The notes: a model not told the origin generated them from the sequence alone. Shown: positions 43,365-52,740, numbered from the stretch's first letter. The stretch: 64,000 nt of DNA from Myotis daubentonii (GCF_963259705.1 NC_081851.1:58984855-59048854), one strand, 5' to 3'. Numbers and translations: made by a program.

Positions 43365-43760
43365 ATAATAATTGTCAATTATCTCTTTTTATCTTGGTCA
43401 GTCTGGCTAGACATTTATCAATTTTGTTGATTTTTTTTAAGAATCAGCTTTTGTCTTATTGATTTTTCTCTATCTTAAATTTCATAAATTTCTACTTTTA
43501 TTTTTACTACTTCCTTCTTGCTTTGGGTTTAATGTTCTCTTTATTTTCTAGTTTCTAAAAGTAGAAGCTTAGATCATTGATTTCAGACTTTCTTATTTTT
43601 AATATAATATTAGAAGCTTTCAATATCCCTATAAGTGTTGCATTAACTACAACCTGCAAATGTTAATAGGCTCTATTTTTATTCCAATTCAAAATATTTT
43701 TAATTTTCCTTATGAATTCACTTTGATCCATTAATTACATTGTACAGTTACTTTAAATTG
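43365..43760 (-). mobile_element. Old L1 ORF2-region fragment
   Basis: 'cttggtcagtctggctagacatttatcaattttgttgat', 'aagaatcagcttttgtcttattgatttttctctat' and 'ttctactttatttttactacttccttcttgctttgggttt' are characteristic antisense L1 phrases. Confidence 0.85.
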
Positions 43761-43984
43761 TAAAATTTCCAAACACGTGGGATGGGGACGGACATAGGGG
43801 AAAGAGAAATCAGCTTCATCCAGAGGATGAATGAGAGGGAGAGTGTGAGGGTGCAGGTCGAATTCAACTGCATTATTATTTCATTGATGGGAGCAATGCA
43901 TCCTCCATGATTTCCTGAGAATTTGTACTTTATCCACATGTTAAATCCTTCCCCTTCCTCTCTACATTGATAGGCAGTAAGCAG

Positions 43985-44215
43985 AGAACTAATGTTTGTG
44001 TAGCAACTAGGAGTTTTCAAAGTGCTTTCCACGATACTTTGTTTAATGCCATTATAACCCAGAAGCGGTCATTCCCATGATAAGGGCAGGACAATGATGC
44101 CAGCTACAAACTGTCTTGCCTCCGCAGGCAAGTTCATTAAGCTCTCTAAACACTGTTGCCTCATCTGTGAAATGGGAACCACGGTAACTCACCTCGGTGG
44201 GTTTCCTGTGGTACC
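43985..44215. mobile_element. Two diverged MIR fragments
   Basis: 43985-44080 is antisense MIR-like ('agtgctttccacgatactttgtttaatgccattataaccc'). 44110-44215 is sense MIR-like ('agctctctaaacactgttgcctcatctgtgaaatgggaacc'). Confidence 0.5.
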
Positions 44216-44359
44216 TAGTAAGGGTGTCTTAGATTTTCCTAGATTGGATGCTGCCTGGGGGCTAAGACTTTGCCCTGCCCCTGACTAGCACCGCACTGCT
44301 CAACAAATGCTTAACAAACAACTGCTGTTCACAAGTGACAAGAGGGAAACAGTAGTGTT

Positions 44360-44550
44360 GGCGAATTATTGAATTGGATGAACCCAAGTTCAAATCCTGG
44401 CTTCACTATTTACTGATTGTGCAAGTTACTTAATGCCTTTCACTTCGCTCTCCCTGTCTCTAATGTGGGGATAATTGGGGTACAGGCCTTACAGGTTGTT
44501 GTGAAGAATAAGAGGAAATGCACGTGTGGTAAACAGTCAAAGAAATGGAC
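44360..44550 (+). mobile_element. MIR
   Basis: 'cccaagttcaaatcctggcttcactatttactgattgtgcaagttacttaatgcc...taatgtggggataattggggtacaggccttacaggttgttgtgaagaataagaggaaatg' is sense MIR. Confidence 0.85.
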
Positions 44551-44564
44551 TGTAGCCGGGCATG

Positions 44565-44780
44565 AGGGGCGGGACTGAACGAGGAGTCAGGCCACCTGCG
44601 CCCAAGTTCCTGGTCTGATAAATTACCAGCCCTCTGATCTTGGATAAGTCACCTGGCCTTAACCGTGCTGAGCCTGTTTTCTTATCTGTCAGTCACGTAG
44701 AGGTGTTCATGCTTCAGTGCCTCGGGATGTTGTATAGTTTGGATGAAGTGACGTATGAGAAACGTTGACACCCATGAAAC
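44565..44780 (+). mobile_element. MIR
   Basis: 'aggagtcaggccacctgcgcccaagttcctggtctgataaattaccagccctctgatcttggataagtcacctggcc' is a second sense MIR directly after the first. Confidence 0.75.
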
Positions 44781-44921
44781 AGTAACAGGATATAAAGAAT
44801 TATTGTACTGGGTCCCCTGTTCCCTCAACCACCTAAGTCCTCCGCGGGATGTTAAGAGTCCTCAGTAAGGGGCCCTGAGGATTCCTTTCCGTTCAGGGAA
44901 GTTTCTTCTCATGAGGGTCTG

Positions 44922-44935
44922 CTGCCCCCTGGTGG
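44922..44935 (-). promoter_or_regulatory. CTCF-like motif
   Basis: CTGCCCCCTGGTGG is the reverse complement of CCACCAGGGGGCAG, a consensus CTCF core, in non-repeat sequence. Prediction only. Confidence 0.55.
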
Positions 44936-45129
44936 GCATTATAACCATGTTGTAAACTAGCATTTTCCCGGAGTAGGTGGTTTGGCTCAGAACCTCTAGT
45001 GAAGCTACCATTTTCCTGCTGCTGTCCTGGGGTACCCCAGCCCCCAAGCCCCGATATCTGAGGCTGAGGAGTGCTTTGGGAGCTGGAGGCCATGTGGAGT
45101 GTTAACTATGAGTGGCCAGAACTTGGCCG

Positions 45130-45305
45130 ACCTTCTAACTGGATAGGGGAGTGGCTCTGGAGTGTGGTCTCTGATCAGCAGCATCCGCATCACCTGAGTG
45201 TTAGACATGCAAACTCCGAGGCCCCACCCAGACCTGACCTACGGGATCAGAAATCTTGTGCCTGAAGATCTCCAGGCTGACTGAAGTGTGGGCACCACAG
45301 TTCTA
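45130..45305. mobile_element. MER5A-like hAT element
   Basis: 'ggagtgtggtctctgatcagcagcatccgcatcacctgagtgttagacatgcaaactccgaggccccacccagacc...gcaccacagttct' matches a MER5A-type consensus with many substitutions. Confidence 0.7.
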
Positions 45306-45460
45306 GCGACTGCAGGACTTCAGAGCTAGAAGGAAGGGGCCTGGAGAAGAGGTAGGAATGGTGGCGACTTGGAGGTATCCAGCCACATAGCCGGCTGGGG
45401 ATAAGGTCCCTAAAGCAAAGCAGGGCCACCGGCTCTTGGTCGATGCAGGAACCTCTAGGG

Positions 45461-45682
45461 CAGCGGTTCTCAACCTTGGCTGCACATTAGAATCACCTGG
45501 GAATCTTTTTAAAATCCTGATTTCTGGGCCTCATCCTCCGGAAATTCTGTTTCTTTGTTACTCATGTTGTGGCCCCACCCCATAACAAAGAAACAGAATT
45601 TCCGGAGGATGAGGCCCAGAAATCAGGATTTTCAAAAGATTCCCAGGTGATTCTAATGTGCAGCCAAGGTTGAAAACGACTG
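45461..45682. mobile_element. 222-bp near-perfect palindromic hAT MITE, copy 1
   Basis: Two 100-bp arms (45461-45560 and 45583-45682) are reverse complements with only about four mismatches. They are separated by a 22-bp asymmetric loop, CTCATGTTGTGGCCCCACCCCA. The ends are CAGCGGTTCTCAACC and GGTTGAAAACGACTG, hAT-like. The flanks CTCTAGGG (45453-45460) and GTCTAGGG (45683-45690) match at 7 of 8 bases. The arm sequence is related to MER5-type Charlie elements. Copy 2 lies 1.9 kb away with the loop reversed. Confidence 0.93.
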
Positions 45683-45690
45683 GTCTAGGG

Positions 45691-46482
45691 AGACTCAGCC
45701 CCTCTCATCTCCCCTCCTGCTGGATGGAGGCTCTGCCCAGTGGGAACACACATGGGGCTCACCCCACTGCTTCCAGAAGAACTTTATGGGTCTGTAAGAG
45801 CAGTTGGGAACCTCCCACTCTCACGTGGTTCCAGGGTAAGTGCGGACAGTCCCCTTGCTTGCCCTGCTGGTGAAGCCAGGCCTGGGTTTGCCAGTTAATT
45901 CCTGGTACTTCAGGGTCTGCTAAAGCACTCGTTTTCTCATAAAGAACATTTCATTATTTTATATGATGCTATAATTTGCCTCGCTGTAAGAAAAGCTCTT
46001 GGTTAAGTTCCTTTATTTTGCTCCTTTTGCTGTGGTGACAGTGAGAGTAGCGAGACGCTAAATAATTGTATGTTTTGTGGATTTCAGAAGTGCAGCTGAA
46101 ATGTGTTAACAGCTTTCTTATATTGTCTGGCAGAATCAGGAAGAAGGAGCTATCAAAGAAAAAACTGTCCATTTCCTGAAACCAAAAAAGAGATAGTTTG
46201 AAAATCTTGACACATGGCCAATAGTATACAAATGGCATTTACTGATAATGTTAATAAATGTCTAAAAAACTTGTCCAAACAAATGATTGATTTATTCTAA
46301 ATTTGTATTGTATCAGGGGAAAATGTTTAGTTGTTTTTACATGATTTTTCAATTGCCATCTTAAACTAAGTGTCAGAATGCTTGAAAGCAAAATTCTCTT
46401 TATATTACCAAGAGAGTTTATTTTGGAGAAGACCTGAGTATCTGCCTGAATATCATTTTAGATTTCATGTGAAACTTAAATA
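45691..46482. other. No gene recognised
   Basis: The stretch 45940-46200 has even composition without repeat landmarks ('ataatttgcctcgctgtaagaaaagctcttgg'). A minus-strand frame of 89 codons (45969-46238) has no domain. It could be conserved noncoding DNA. Nothing further can be supported. Confidence 0.35.
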
Positions 46483-46599
46483 CAGGAGTGGGCAAAAGTA
46501 GGTTTATAGTTGTGAGTATGCGAAACAGTTTATTCTTGTATTATTATTTATTAGTTACTGTATTATTTTCCATACAAACAATTGTAAACCTATTTTGCT
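46483..46599. mobile_element. Mariner-type MITE with damaged right end
   Basis: The left end CAGGAGTGGGCAAAAGTAGG follows a TA dinucleotide. The right side has the inverse GTAAACCTATTTTGC but ends there in a TA repeat, lacking the last bases of the terminal repeat. The AT-rich middle (ttattcttgtattattatttattagttactg) is typical of bat mariner MITEs. The family name is uncertain. Confidence 0.65.
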
Positions 46600-47208
46600 A
46601 TATATATATTTTTTACCTGATAAGGTTATATTTTAGTAGTTTACATCAGGCTATTTTCACTTTTATATTTTACAGATGAACTTAGCTTATCAATGTAGTG
46701 GGTAAGCATCCTGAAACACATAATCACAAAAATTAATAATTTAATCTCACTGTATGTGTTATTGGGGCGGGGGGTGGGGAGGGAGCTGGGAGTTGGGAAA
46801 GTGTAAAACGGGCCCTACAATTCAGAAGGGTTTATTATATGTATGTGGCAAATACATAGGTAAGTTTAAGGAATCTTTCACATTTTCACATCTTTCATTC
46901 AAGACAAAAATGTGTTTTTCCATTTATTCAAGTCTTCTTTTCTGTCCCTCAGTGAAGTTTTAGATACATATTACATGCTTCTTGATAAGTGACTTCCAAA
47001 CAGTTTGTTCTTTGTGTTACTCTTATGAATGGGCTCTTCTTCCAGGGGATGTTTGTTACAGGATCTTGCCCTGAGGGTCAATCCACCTCCTAACTGGCCT
47101 TAAAGTCCTGTGAGGCCTGAGTTCCAGGTGCTGCACCTGCTCTCCCATTGCCCGGCCCCAGCCTGATGACTCCTTGGGTTCTGAGTTTAAAGGAGACCTC
47201 CCCTCAGA

Positions 47209-47216
47209 TGACGTCA
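47209..47216. promoter_or_regulatory. Full palindromic CRE (TGACGTCA)
   Basis: A perfect TGACGTCA CREB/ATF site sits in unique sequence, immediately followed by GATAA. It is a motif-only prediction. Confidence 0.4.
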
Positions 47217-47301
47217 GATAAAGTTGGGCACCTGTTCATATGTCCATGTATGACAATGGAATTATAATTATTCCTGTGAGGATGCATTTCACACTGCTTT
47301 C

Positions 47302-47314
47302 CCACAGGGGGCGC
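47302..47314 (+). promoter_or_regulatory. CTCF-like motif
   Basis: CCACAGGGGGCGC fits the CTCF core. It lies 46 bp left of the palindromic MITE. Motif-only prediction. Confidence 0.4.
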
Positions 47315-47359
47315 AGGCTCTCCCTGCCCTTCTCACTGCTGTAGCCCCAGCCCCTAGAA

Positions 47360-47581
47360 CAGTGGTTCTCAACCTTGGCTGCACATTAGAATCACCTGGG
47401 AATCTTTTGAAAATCCTGATTTCTGGGCCTCATCCTCCAGAAATTCTGTTTCTTTGTTATGGGGTGGGGCCACAACATTAGTAACAAAGAAACAGAATTT
47501 CCGGAGGATGAGGCCCGGAAATCAGGATTTTCAAAAGATTCCCAGGTGATTCTAATGTGCAGCCAAGGTTGAGAACCACTG
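47360..47581. mobile_element. 222-bp near-perfect palindromic hAT MITE, copy 2 (loop inverted)
   Basis: The arms are 47360-47459 and 47482-47581, with two mismatches per 100 bp. The loop TGGGGTGGGGCCACAACATTAG (47460-47481) is the reverse complement of the copy 1 loop at 21 of 22 bases, so the two elements lie in opposite orientation. The flanks CCCTAGAA (47352-47359) and CCCTAGAC (47582-47589) match at 7 of 8 bases. Any transcript across it would fold into a hairpin of about 100 bp. Confidence 0.94.
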
Positions 47582-47829
47582 CCCTAGACTATAATGGCAG
47601 CAGGTGGTAGTTGTTGGGTGAAGGCACAGGATTTAGATAGTAATCATGGCCCTGACTTTTCAGGCCTGGAGCATTCAGGCGTCCAGTGGCGAGGACACGG
47701 AGACAGGAAAATCACAGCCATCAGCATTGCTTTGTATGAAGAGTAGGTGGCAACACAGGTTATGATAAAAGTGAAAATATCAGCATAAATACAGAGTGAT
47801 GACAGCGGAATCTAAGTGGCACAAAGACA

Positions 47830-47920
47830 GTGATTTTTATTTGTTTTCTTCACAGCCACGGAGTGCCTAGAACAGTGCCTGGGACGTGGTAGGCTCTCCA
47901 TAGACACAATTGAATCAATG
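47830..47920 (+). mobile_element. L2 3' tail
   Basis: 'tgttttcttcacagccacggagtgcctagaacagtgcctgggacgtggtaggctctccatagacaca' is the L2 3' end in sense orientation. Confidence 0.7.
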
Positions 47921-48112
47921 AATTGGGCATAAAATAGGCATAAGACTGGAAGCTCAAGTAGTGCTGACGGTATTCAGGCGCTACGATTACTCTTTATTCT
48001 TTTATTTTATGTCACCACAGTTGTCTACAATGGAGTCACAAAACTTGTATAATGAAAAATTGTTCCCCTAAATTGTTATCTCCGCTTTTCCTCCATGGCA
48101 CTGCACTGGTGG

Positions 48113-48126
48113 CCACGAGAGGGCAG
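48113..48126 (+). promoter_or_regulatory. CTCF-like motif
   Basis: CCACGAGAGGGCAG fits the CTCF core consensus and lies in non-repeat sequence. Motif-only prediction. Confidence 0.45.
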
Positions 48127-48304
48127 GGCTGCGCTACTGTCAATTTGTAACCACCTGACTAAGTTTGTTTTAAAGCTTTTAAGTAATGCAGAGGTTTAGT
48201 TCATGCCTGGGACCTTCCTGGTGACCGGGATCAATCCCATTCCCCCCTTACCTAGATGTCAGCTCTCTAGATAGGGCGCAAAAGCATCTCTGGTTTGCGC
48301 TTGC

Positions 48305-48640
48305 GTGAACAACAGCGTTTATTGAGTGTTGTGCCCCTTCTTCGTGCCTTCTCTGGGGCCAGCAGGAACAGGACTCTGTTCCTCCCCGCATGGAGCTTGT
48401 CCCGGGCTTGCTGACTTTCAGATTCACACAGGAAAACTTAGGCTTGGAGAGATGCCAAGCCTTGCAAAAAGCCAAGTGCTTAATTTAGGAACCTATCTTA
48501 TTTATTTAGGTGTCCATTCAGAAAGCAGGTGGGACTGACTCATGTGACTGGGGCTTGTGGGAGAATTCACTGATTCTCCACAAATATACACCAAGTGCCT
48601 CTTCTGCACAGGCACTGCTCCAGGCAGGGGAGCAAGGGGA
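48305..48640 (-). mobile_element. Two L2 3'-end fragments
   Basis: 'cagcgtttattgagtgttgtgcccc...ccccgcatggagcttg' (48305-48400) and 'aaatatacaccaagtgcctcttctgcacaggcactgctccaggcag' (48575-48640) are antisense L2-like. Confidence 0.5.
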
Positions 48641-48924
48641 ATCTCAGTTGACAGCTTGAAGCAATAGCATTGAGATGATCAATGTCCTGAGACATATCTT
48701 CTTCCAGGAAGGAGGCTTGGGGGGTGGGGGGGAGGGAGGTGAAGGGAGGGAAAGGCTCCCATTCTGAACTCTGCTCCAGGACCAGCTCCATCCATCCCAA
48801 GGAAGATAATGCAGGACTTTGACCTGGTTCCCACCCCCACCTCCGGCTTCAATTGCTGAGATCTTTGCATGTGATGTGTGCATGCCCCCCTCCCCCGATT
48901 TATACATCCTGGATCCTTGCTCCC

Positions 48925-49010
48925 CTTCCTCTGTTTCTATTTGACAAATGCAGAAACTGAGGCTCAGGGAAGATAAGCAACTTCCTGGCTGCAGAGCTAC
49001 ATTTTAGAAC
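48925..49010 (-). mobile_element. MIR fragment
   Basis: 'gacaaatgcagaaactgaggctcagggaagataagcaacttcctggctgcagagctacattttagaactgg' is antisense MIR. Confidence 0.6.
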
Positions 49011-49555
49011 TGGATGTCTCGGCATCCCCTGTGTGATGACGGGTGCCCATGACCTCCTGGCATCTCTTCTATCCCCCAGCTGAGCCTGATCCCTAGAGAG
49101 AGCAGGGCTGGGAACTCTGCCAGGGTGTTTTGGGCGCTTTAATGGAATAGGAGTGCATCTGATAATAGGTCAGTGTGTCTTACTTTGGTGGCAAGAGGTT
49201 GCAGTTAAATAAGTTCTTCGTGGGTGAAGTGTGCGATGGACCTGGATGGGGTGGATACAAGGGCAGGGGTGCTGAGAAACTGTGGGGAGGGCTGCCTGAG
49301 AGACCCCCTCTGACTCCAATGCCACTGAAGGGTGAAGTCATCATCAGTCCTTTGCAGCCCCACCGAGCATCCTCTCCCAGCCTTTCCTCACCAGAGGAAG
49401 GACTCTAGTCCCACAGTTTGCTGGAGTTTGGGCTGGTTTTTGAGAGAAAGTTGAAGCCGGATGGAAACTCTTGACCATAAGGATTTCATTGCCTGGTGAG
49501 TTCAGTCTTTGGGTTTGGAGTCTCTCAGAGTCCGAGCAACAAAGCATTGGGCCTG
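49011..49555. other. No gene recognised
   Basis: No named repeat and no supportable exon. Confidence 0.4.
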
Positions 49556-49559
49556 GAGG

Positions 49560-49860
49560 GAGACTCCATAGAATTTGGCTTTAAATATTAGCATGTATGA
49601 AAAAAAAGATTTAAGAGGCATAACAACTAAATACAATGTGTGATCAAGAATCAATATATTTTGGAAACAATTTTGCATTAAAGGAGACAAAAATGTATGA
49701 CAATAGGAGAATAGTTAAATAAATTCGAGTATGAAAGACTATGAAATAATTAAAAAGAGGGATATAGACATAAAAAGATCTCTGAGATGTACTGTTAAGT
49801 GAAGAAAACAAATTGTAGAATACATTTAAAAATACAATGAAAAGCCACGTTCTTCCAAAT
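49560..49860 (+). mobile_element. Old L1 3'-end fragment
   Basis: 'taggagaatagttaaataaattcgagtatgaaagactatgaaataattaaaaagagg' and 'gatctctgagatgtactgttaagtgaagaaaacaaattgtagaat' resemble L1M 3' ends in sense orientation. Confidence 0.6.
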
Positions 49861-50030
49861 GCACATGCATGAAACGACACCAAAAAAGTGTTTTAGGATT
49901 CCAGCAAACCAGTAACTGCTCTGAGCCTCACAGGGTTGGTATGAGCATTAATGAGAAAATATATACAGGTGCTTTGCAAAAGTTAAAGTGGGAGACAAGT
50001 GTGAGATAGAGGGTGTGAAACTATACTGGA

Positions 50031-50743
50031 CCCCCCTCCCCTCCCCGCTCCCCTCCCCTCCCATCTCCCCTCCCATCTCCCCTCCCATCTCCCCTCCCAT
50101 CTCCCCTCCCCTCCCATCTCCCCTCCCCTCCCATCTCCCCTCCCCTCCCATCTCCCCTCCCATCTCCCCTCCCCTCTCCCCTCCCATCTCCCCTCCCCTC
50201 CCATCTCCCCTCCCATCTCCCCTCCCATCTCCCCTCCCCTCTCCCCTCCCATCTCCCCTCCCCTCCCATCTCCCCTCCCCTCCCCTCCCATCTCCCCTCC
50301 CATCTCCCCTCCCCATCTCCCCTCCCATCTCCCCTCCCCTCTCCCCTCCCATCTCCCCTCCCATCTCCCCTCCCCCCTCCCATCTCCCCTCCCCTCCCCT
50401 CCCATCTCCCCTCCCCTCCCATCTCCCCTCCCCTCCCCTCCCATCTCCCCTCCCCTCCCATCTCCCCTCCCCTCCCATCTCCCCTCCCATCTCCCCTCCC
50501 CTCCCCTCCCATCTCCCCTCCCATCTCCCCTCCCATCTCCCCTCCCCTCCCATCTCCCCTCCCCTCTCCCCTCCCATCTCCCCTCCCATCTCCCCTCCCC
50601 TCCCATCTCCCCTCCCCTCCCCTCCCCTCCCATCTCCCCTCCCCTCCCATCTCCCCTCCCCTCCCCTCCCCTCCCCTCCCCTCCCCTCCCCTCCCCTCCC
50701 CTCCCCTCCCCTCCCCTCCCCTCCCCTCCCCTCCCCTCCCCTT
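50031..50743. repeat. 713-bp polypyrimidine minisatellite, (CCCCT)n and CCCCTCCCATCT units
   Basis: The plus strand is almost only C and T with periodic ATCT. The left 620 bp mixes 12-bp CCCCTCCCATCT units with CCCCT pentamers. The rightmost stretch (about 50653-50742) is pure CCCCT. The minus strand has GGGG every few bases, so G-quadruplex or triplex formation is plausible. It abuts the 3' end of the RPL29 retrocopy. Frames of over 200 codons on both strands are artefacts. Confidence 0.98.
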
Positions 50744-50744
50744 G

Positions 50745-51350
50745 TTACAGATCCTGCCTCAGGTTTATTTGTACAAATAGCACAGGGTAGCAGCTCCATG
50801 CAGACAGCAGCCCAGGGTTCACACCGGTCCTTCCATCCTCACATCGGCAGACAGAGTCCGCTACTGTGGAGCCTTCATGGGGGCCTGGGCACCTTTGGGA
50901 GTGGGAGCTCGAGCCTGATTCCTGAGCCTGAGCTGGAGCTGCAGCCGCACCTGCAGCCTGAGGCTTGGTTTCACCCGTGGCCTTGGCCCTTGGCTGGCAC
51001 AGCCTGAGACTCTTGGCGATGCGGGCATGAGCACGTTTCCCAAGCTTTGGGTCAGCGATGTAGGCAAGTAGACTGAGCTTGCGGCTGCCGCCCTTTGGGG
51101 TGTTGGGCTTGATGAGGGCCTTGATAGCCTCAGCGCATGCGCCCAAGGCCTTGGCGTTGCTGGCCTGCATCTTCATCTTCCTCAGGCCCTTCTTGTTGCG
51201 CTTCTTGGCAAAGGGCATGTTCCTTAGGAGATTTGTATCTTTATGGTCGGGGTTTTTTTGATGCCATGTTTGTGTCATTTTCGGCATTGGTTGTAGGTGG
51301 TGTGGTTCTTGGTCTTGGCCATATCTGCTGGGACCGGAAGAGAAAGAGCA
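50745..51350 (-). pseudogene. RPL29P: RPL29 processed pseudogene
   Basis: The minus strand reads [19 protein letters not shown], then [20 protein letters not shown] and later [20 protein letters not shown]. This is ribosomal protein L29 of the large subunit, without introns. The original start codon is at 51322-51320 and begins [15 protein letters not shown], then meets TGA. A TAA and a frameshift follow before the LRNM block. A second frameshift precedes the C-terminal end, whose stop lies at about 50863-50861. The 3' UTR keeps a polyadenylation signal (AATAAA on minus, 50769-50764). Where the A tail should follow, the purine minisatellite begins. It is non-functional, and clear target duplications were not found. 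Confidence 0.95.
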
Positions 51351-51394
51351 CATTCCAAAGAGAAGTTGGGATAAGAAAGGAAGAGAAAATTGGG

Positions 51395-51470
51395 AGCTTA
51401 TTGCAGGGCAGACACTGTTGTAAGCACCTCTTGTGCATCACTTGCATGTACTACAACCCTGTGAAGCAGG

Positions 51471-51502
<32 letters not shown>

Positions 51503-51610
51503 GCCCTTTACAGCCCAGGAAGTATAAAGAATTTTTAAGTTAATTTCCATGGTCATTCAGCTAGCAAACTGCAGTCAGGACTTGAACTCCTGAGTGCTGT
51601 TCCCAGTTGC
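51395..51610 (-). mobile_element. MIR with internal (ATC)n expansion
   Basis: 'cagggcagacactgttgtaagcacctcttgtgcatcacttgcatgtactacaaccctgtgaagcaggcatcatc' leads into a pure (ATC)n run (51471-51501) and then 'ccctttacagcccaggaag...catggtcattcagctagcaaactgcag'. The microsatellite grew inside the MIR. Confidence 0.8.
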
Positions 51611-51714
51611 GATAACCCTGGACGCGTTCATAGTCAAGTATATATATGGCTTTTTCCATCCCCTTGCAGCAGTTCTGAGGAAGCTGAGATTTAAACCTCC
51701 AAGAATGAGTCTGT

Positions 51715-51930
51715 GAAACTGATTCTAAACACTACTGAGCACTTACTGTGCTTGTGCCAGGCACAGGGAAAACAGTGGTAACATTTTCTGAGCACCTGGT
51801 GTGTGCAAGATGCCCTCCTAAGTGCCTTACGTAATGCACGCACTTCATGCAGAAGGTAATCTTCTCTTCCTTTTCCAGAGAGTTTCAATAACTCGCCCAA
51901 TGCAAAGATACTTAAGATACGGTCTTACTC
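51715..51930 (-). mobile_element. MIR
   Basis: 'gagcacttactgtgcttgtgccaggcacaggg' and 'attttctgagcacctggtgtgtgcaagatgccctcctaagtgccttacgtaatgcacgcacttc' are antisense MIR-like, probably two overlapping pieces. Confidence 0.65.
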
Positions 51931-52129
51931 TCGGTCCAGTGTGCGAGTATGAACGAAGAGAATGCAGTGAACGCTGCAAGGTGATATTCACAAAGCCCCA
52001 GAGGTGCGCAGAGTTGAGCAATCCCTGCAAGGGGTACGCGGGCCATTCTGTGTGGGATCCCGAAAGTGGAGGGAGGCACAATTGCAGCAGAGGGGCCTGC
52101 ACCCGCAAGGCCCTGGGGTAAATGAGTGC

Positions 52130-52740
52130 GGCCCCACTGTACACCCCTAGGTCAGAACCCAGCCCCATGCCCAGGGCCGCGCCTGCCGAAGAAACGCGGC
52201 GGTGAGAACTGTGGGAGGCCCGCAGGGTACCCAACCTGCAGAAGAACCCCCACACCCCCGAGGGGGCGGGGTCCTGCCTCTCAGCTCAGGCCGTAGGGAA
52301 CCCCCTTCGCCTGGATCCACGTGACCGGCAAGCAGAAAACCTGAGCTCCTGATAGGCTCGGGAGGTTGAGCGATGATTGGTGGAAGCGACAAATGCGAAA
52401 GGGGCCTCTCAGGATTGGTTGCCGCCTTCTCCGCCTTCGGAGGCGGGTCAGAGCACCTCCCACCTGGGGACTTTTTCAGGTAAAATGCCTGGAGCCCTCT
52501 CTTGCGAGCTACAGCCTCGTGTGTAGCTTTCCTGTCCTGTGCGTATCGCTTTCCGTAGTTGGAAACCAGACGCCCCTTAGAATTACCCCGCCTTCCTCAC
52601 AGCGGTCGGTCCCACGGTGAGCGCTGCGCCGTCACCAACGTTTCGGATTGGCTGCTGGGCGAGCAGAGAGTGCAGTGAGGGGAGGGGCCTGGCTTCCAGC
52701 CGACCCCCACCCCCCAGGTCTGAGGCGCCCCCTCGTGGTG
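52130..52740 (+). promoter_or_regulatory. CpG-rich promoter-like block, possible noncoding first exon
   Basis: The block has many CpGs compared with the surroundings. It holds a GC box (GGGGGCGGGG, about 52263), an E-box CACGTGAC (52318-52325), two inverted CCAAT boxes (ATTGG at 52376-52380 and 52414-52418) and a third at 52647-52651. Two donor-like sites follow, CAG|GTAAAA near 52480 and ACG|GTGAGC near 52617, so transcription from about 52490 with a donor at 52617 would make a short noncoding exon. The third CCAAT box could serve a divergent transcript. No downstream exon can be named within the window. It might also be an orphan CpG island. Confidence 0.45.
52725..52738 (-). promoter_or_regulatory. 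CTCF-like motif at the edge of the CpG-rich block
   Basis: GCGCCCCCTCGTGG is the reverse complement of CCACGAGGGGGCGC, a good CTCF core. Position beside a CpG-rich promoter-like block is typical of CTCF sites. Motif-only prediction. Confidence 0.55.

Larger units (their letters stand above)
46600..47351. other. No gene recognised; contains CRE and CTCF-like motifs
   Basis: 46600-46990 is AT-rich. 47030-47230 is GC-richer with no named repeat. The CRE at 47209 and the CTCF-like motif at 47302 are listed separately. Confidence 0.4.

Noticed and set aside
49988..51007. 339-codon plus-strand open frame and over-200-codon minus-strand frames
   Set aside because: They run through the CCCCT/CCCCTCCCATCT minisatellite, which has no stop in any frame. 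Peptides are simple Pro-Ser-Leu or Gly-Glu-Arg repeats.
51133..51142. GCGCATGCGC, an NRF1-like site
   Set aside because: It lies within the RPL29 retrocopy's former coding sequence and probably reflects codon content, not a promoter.
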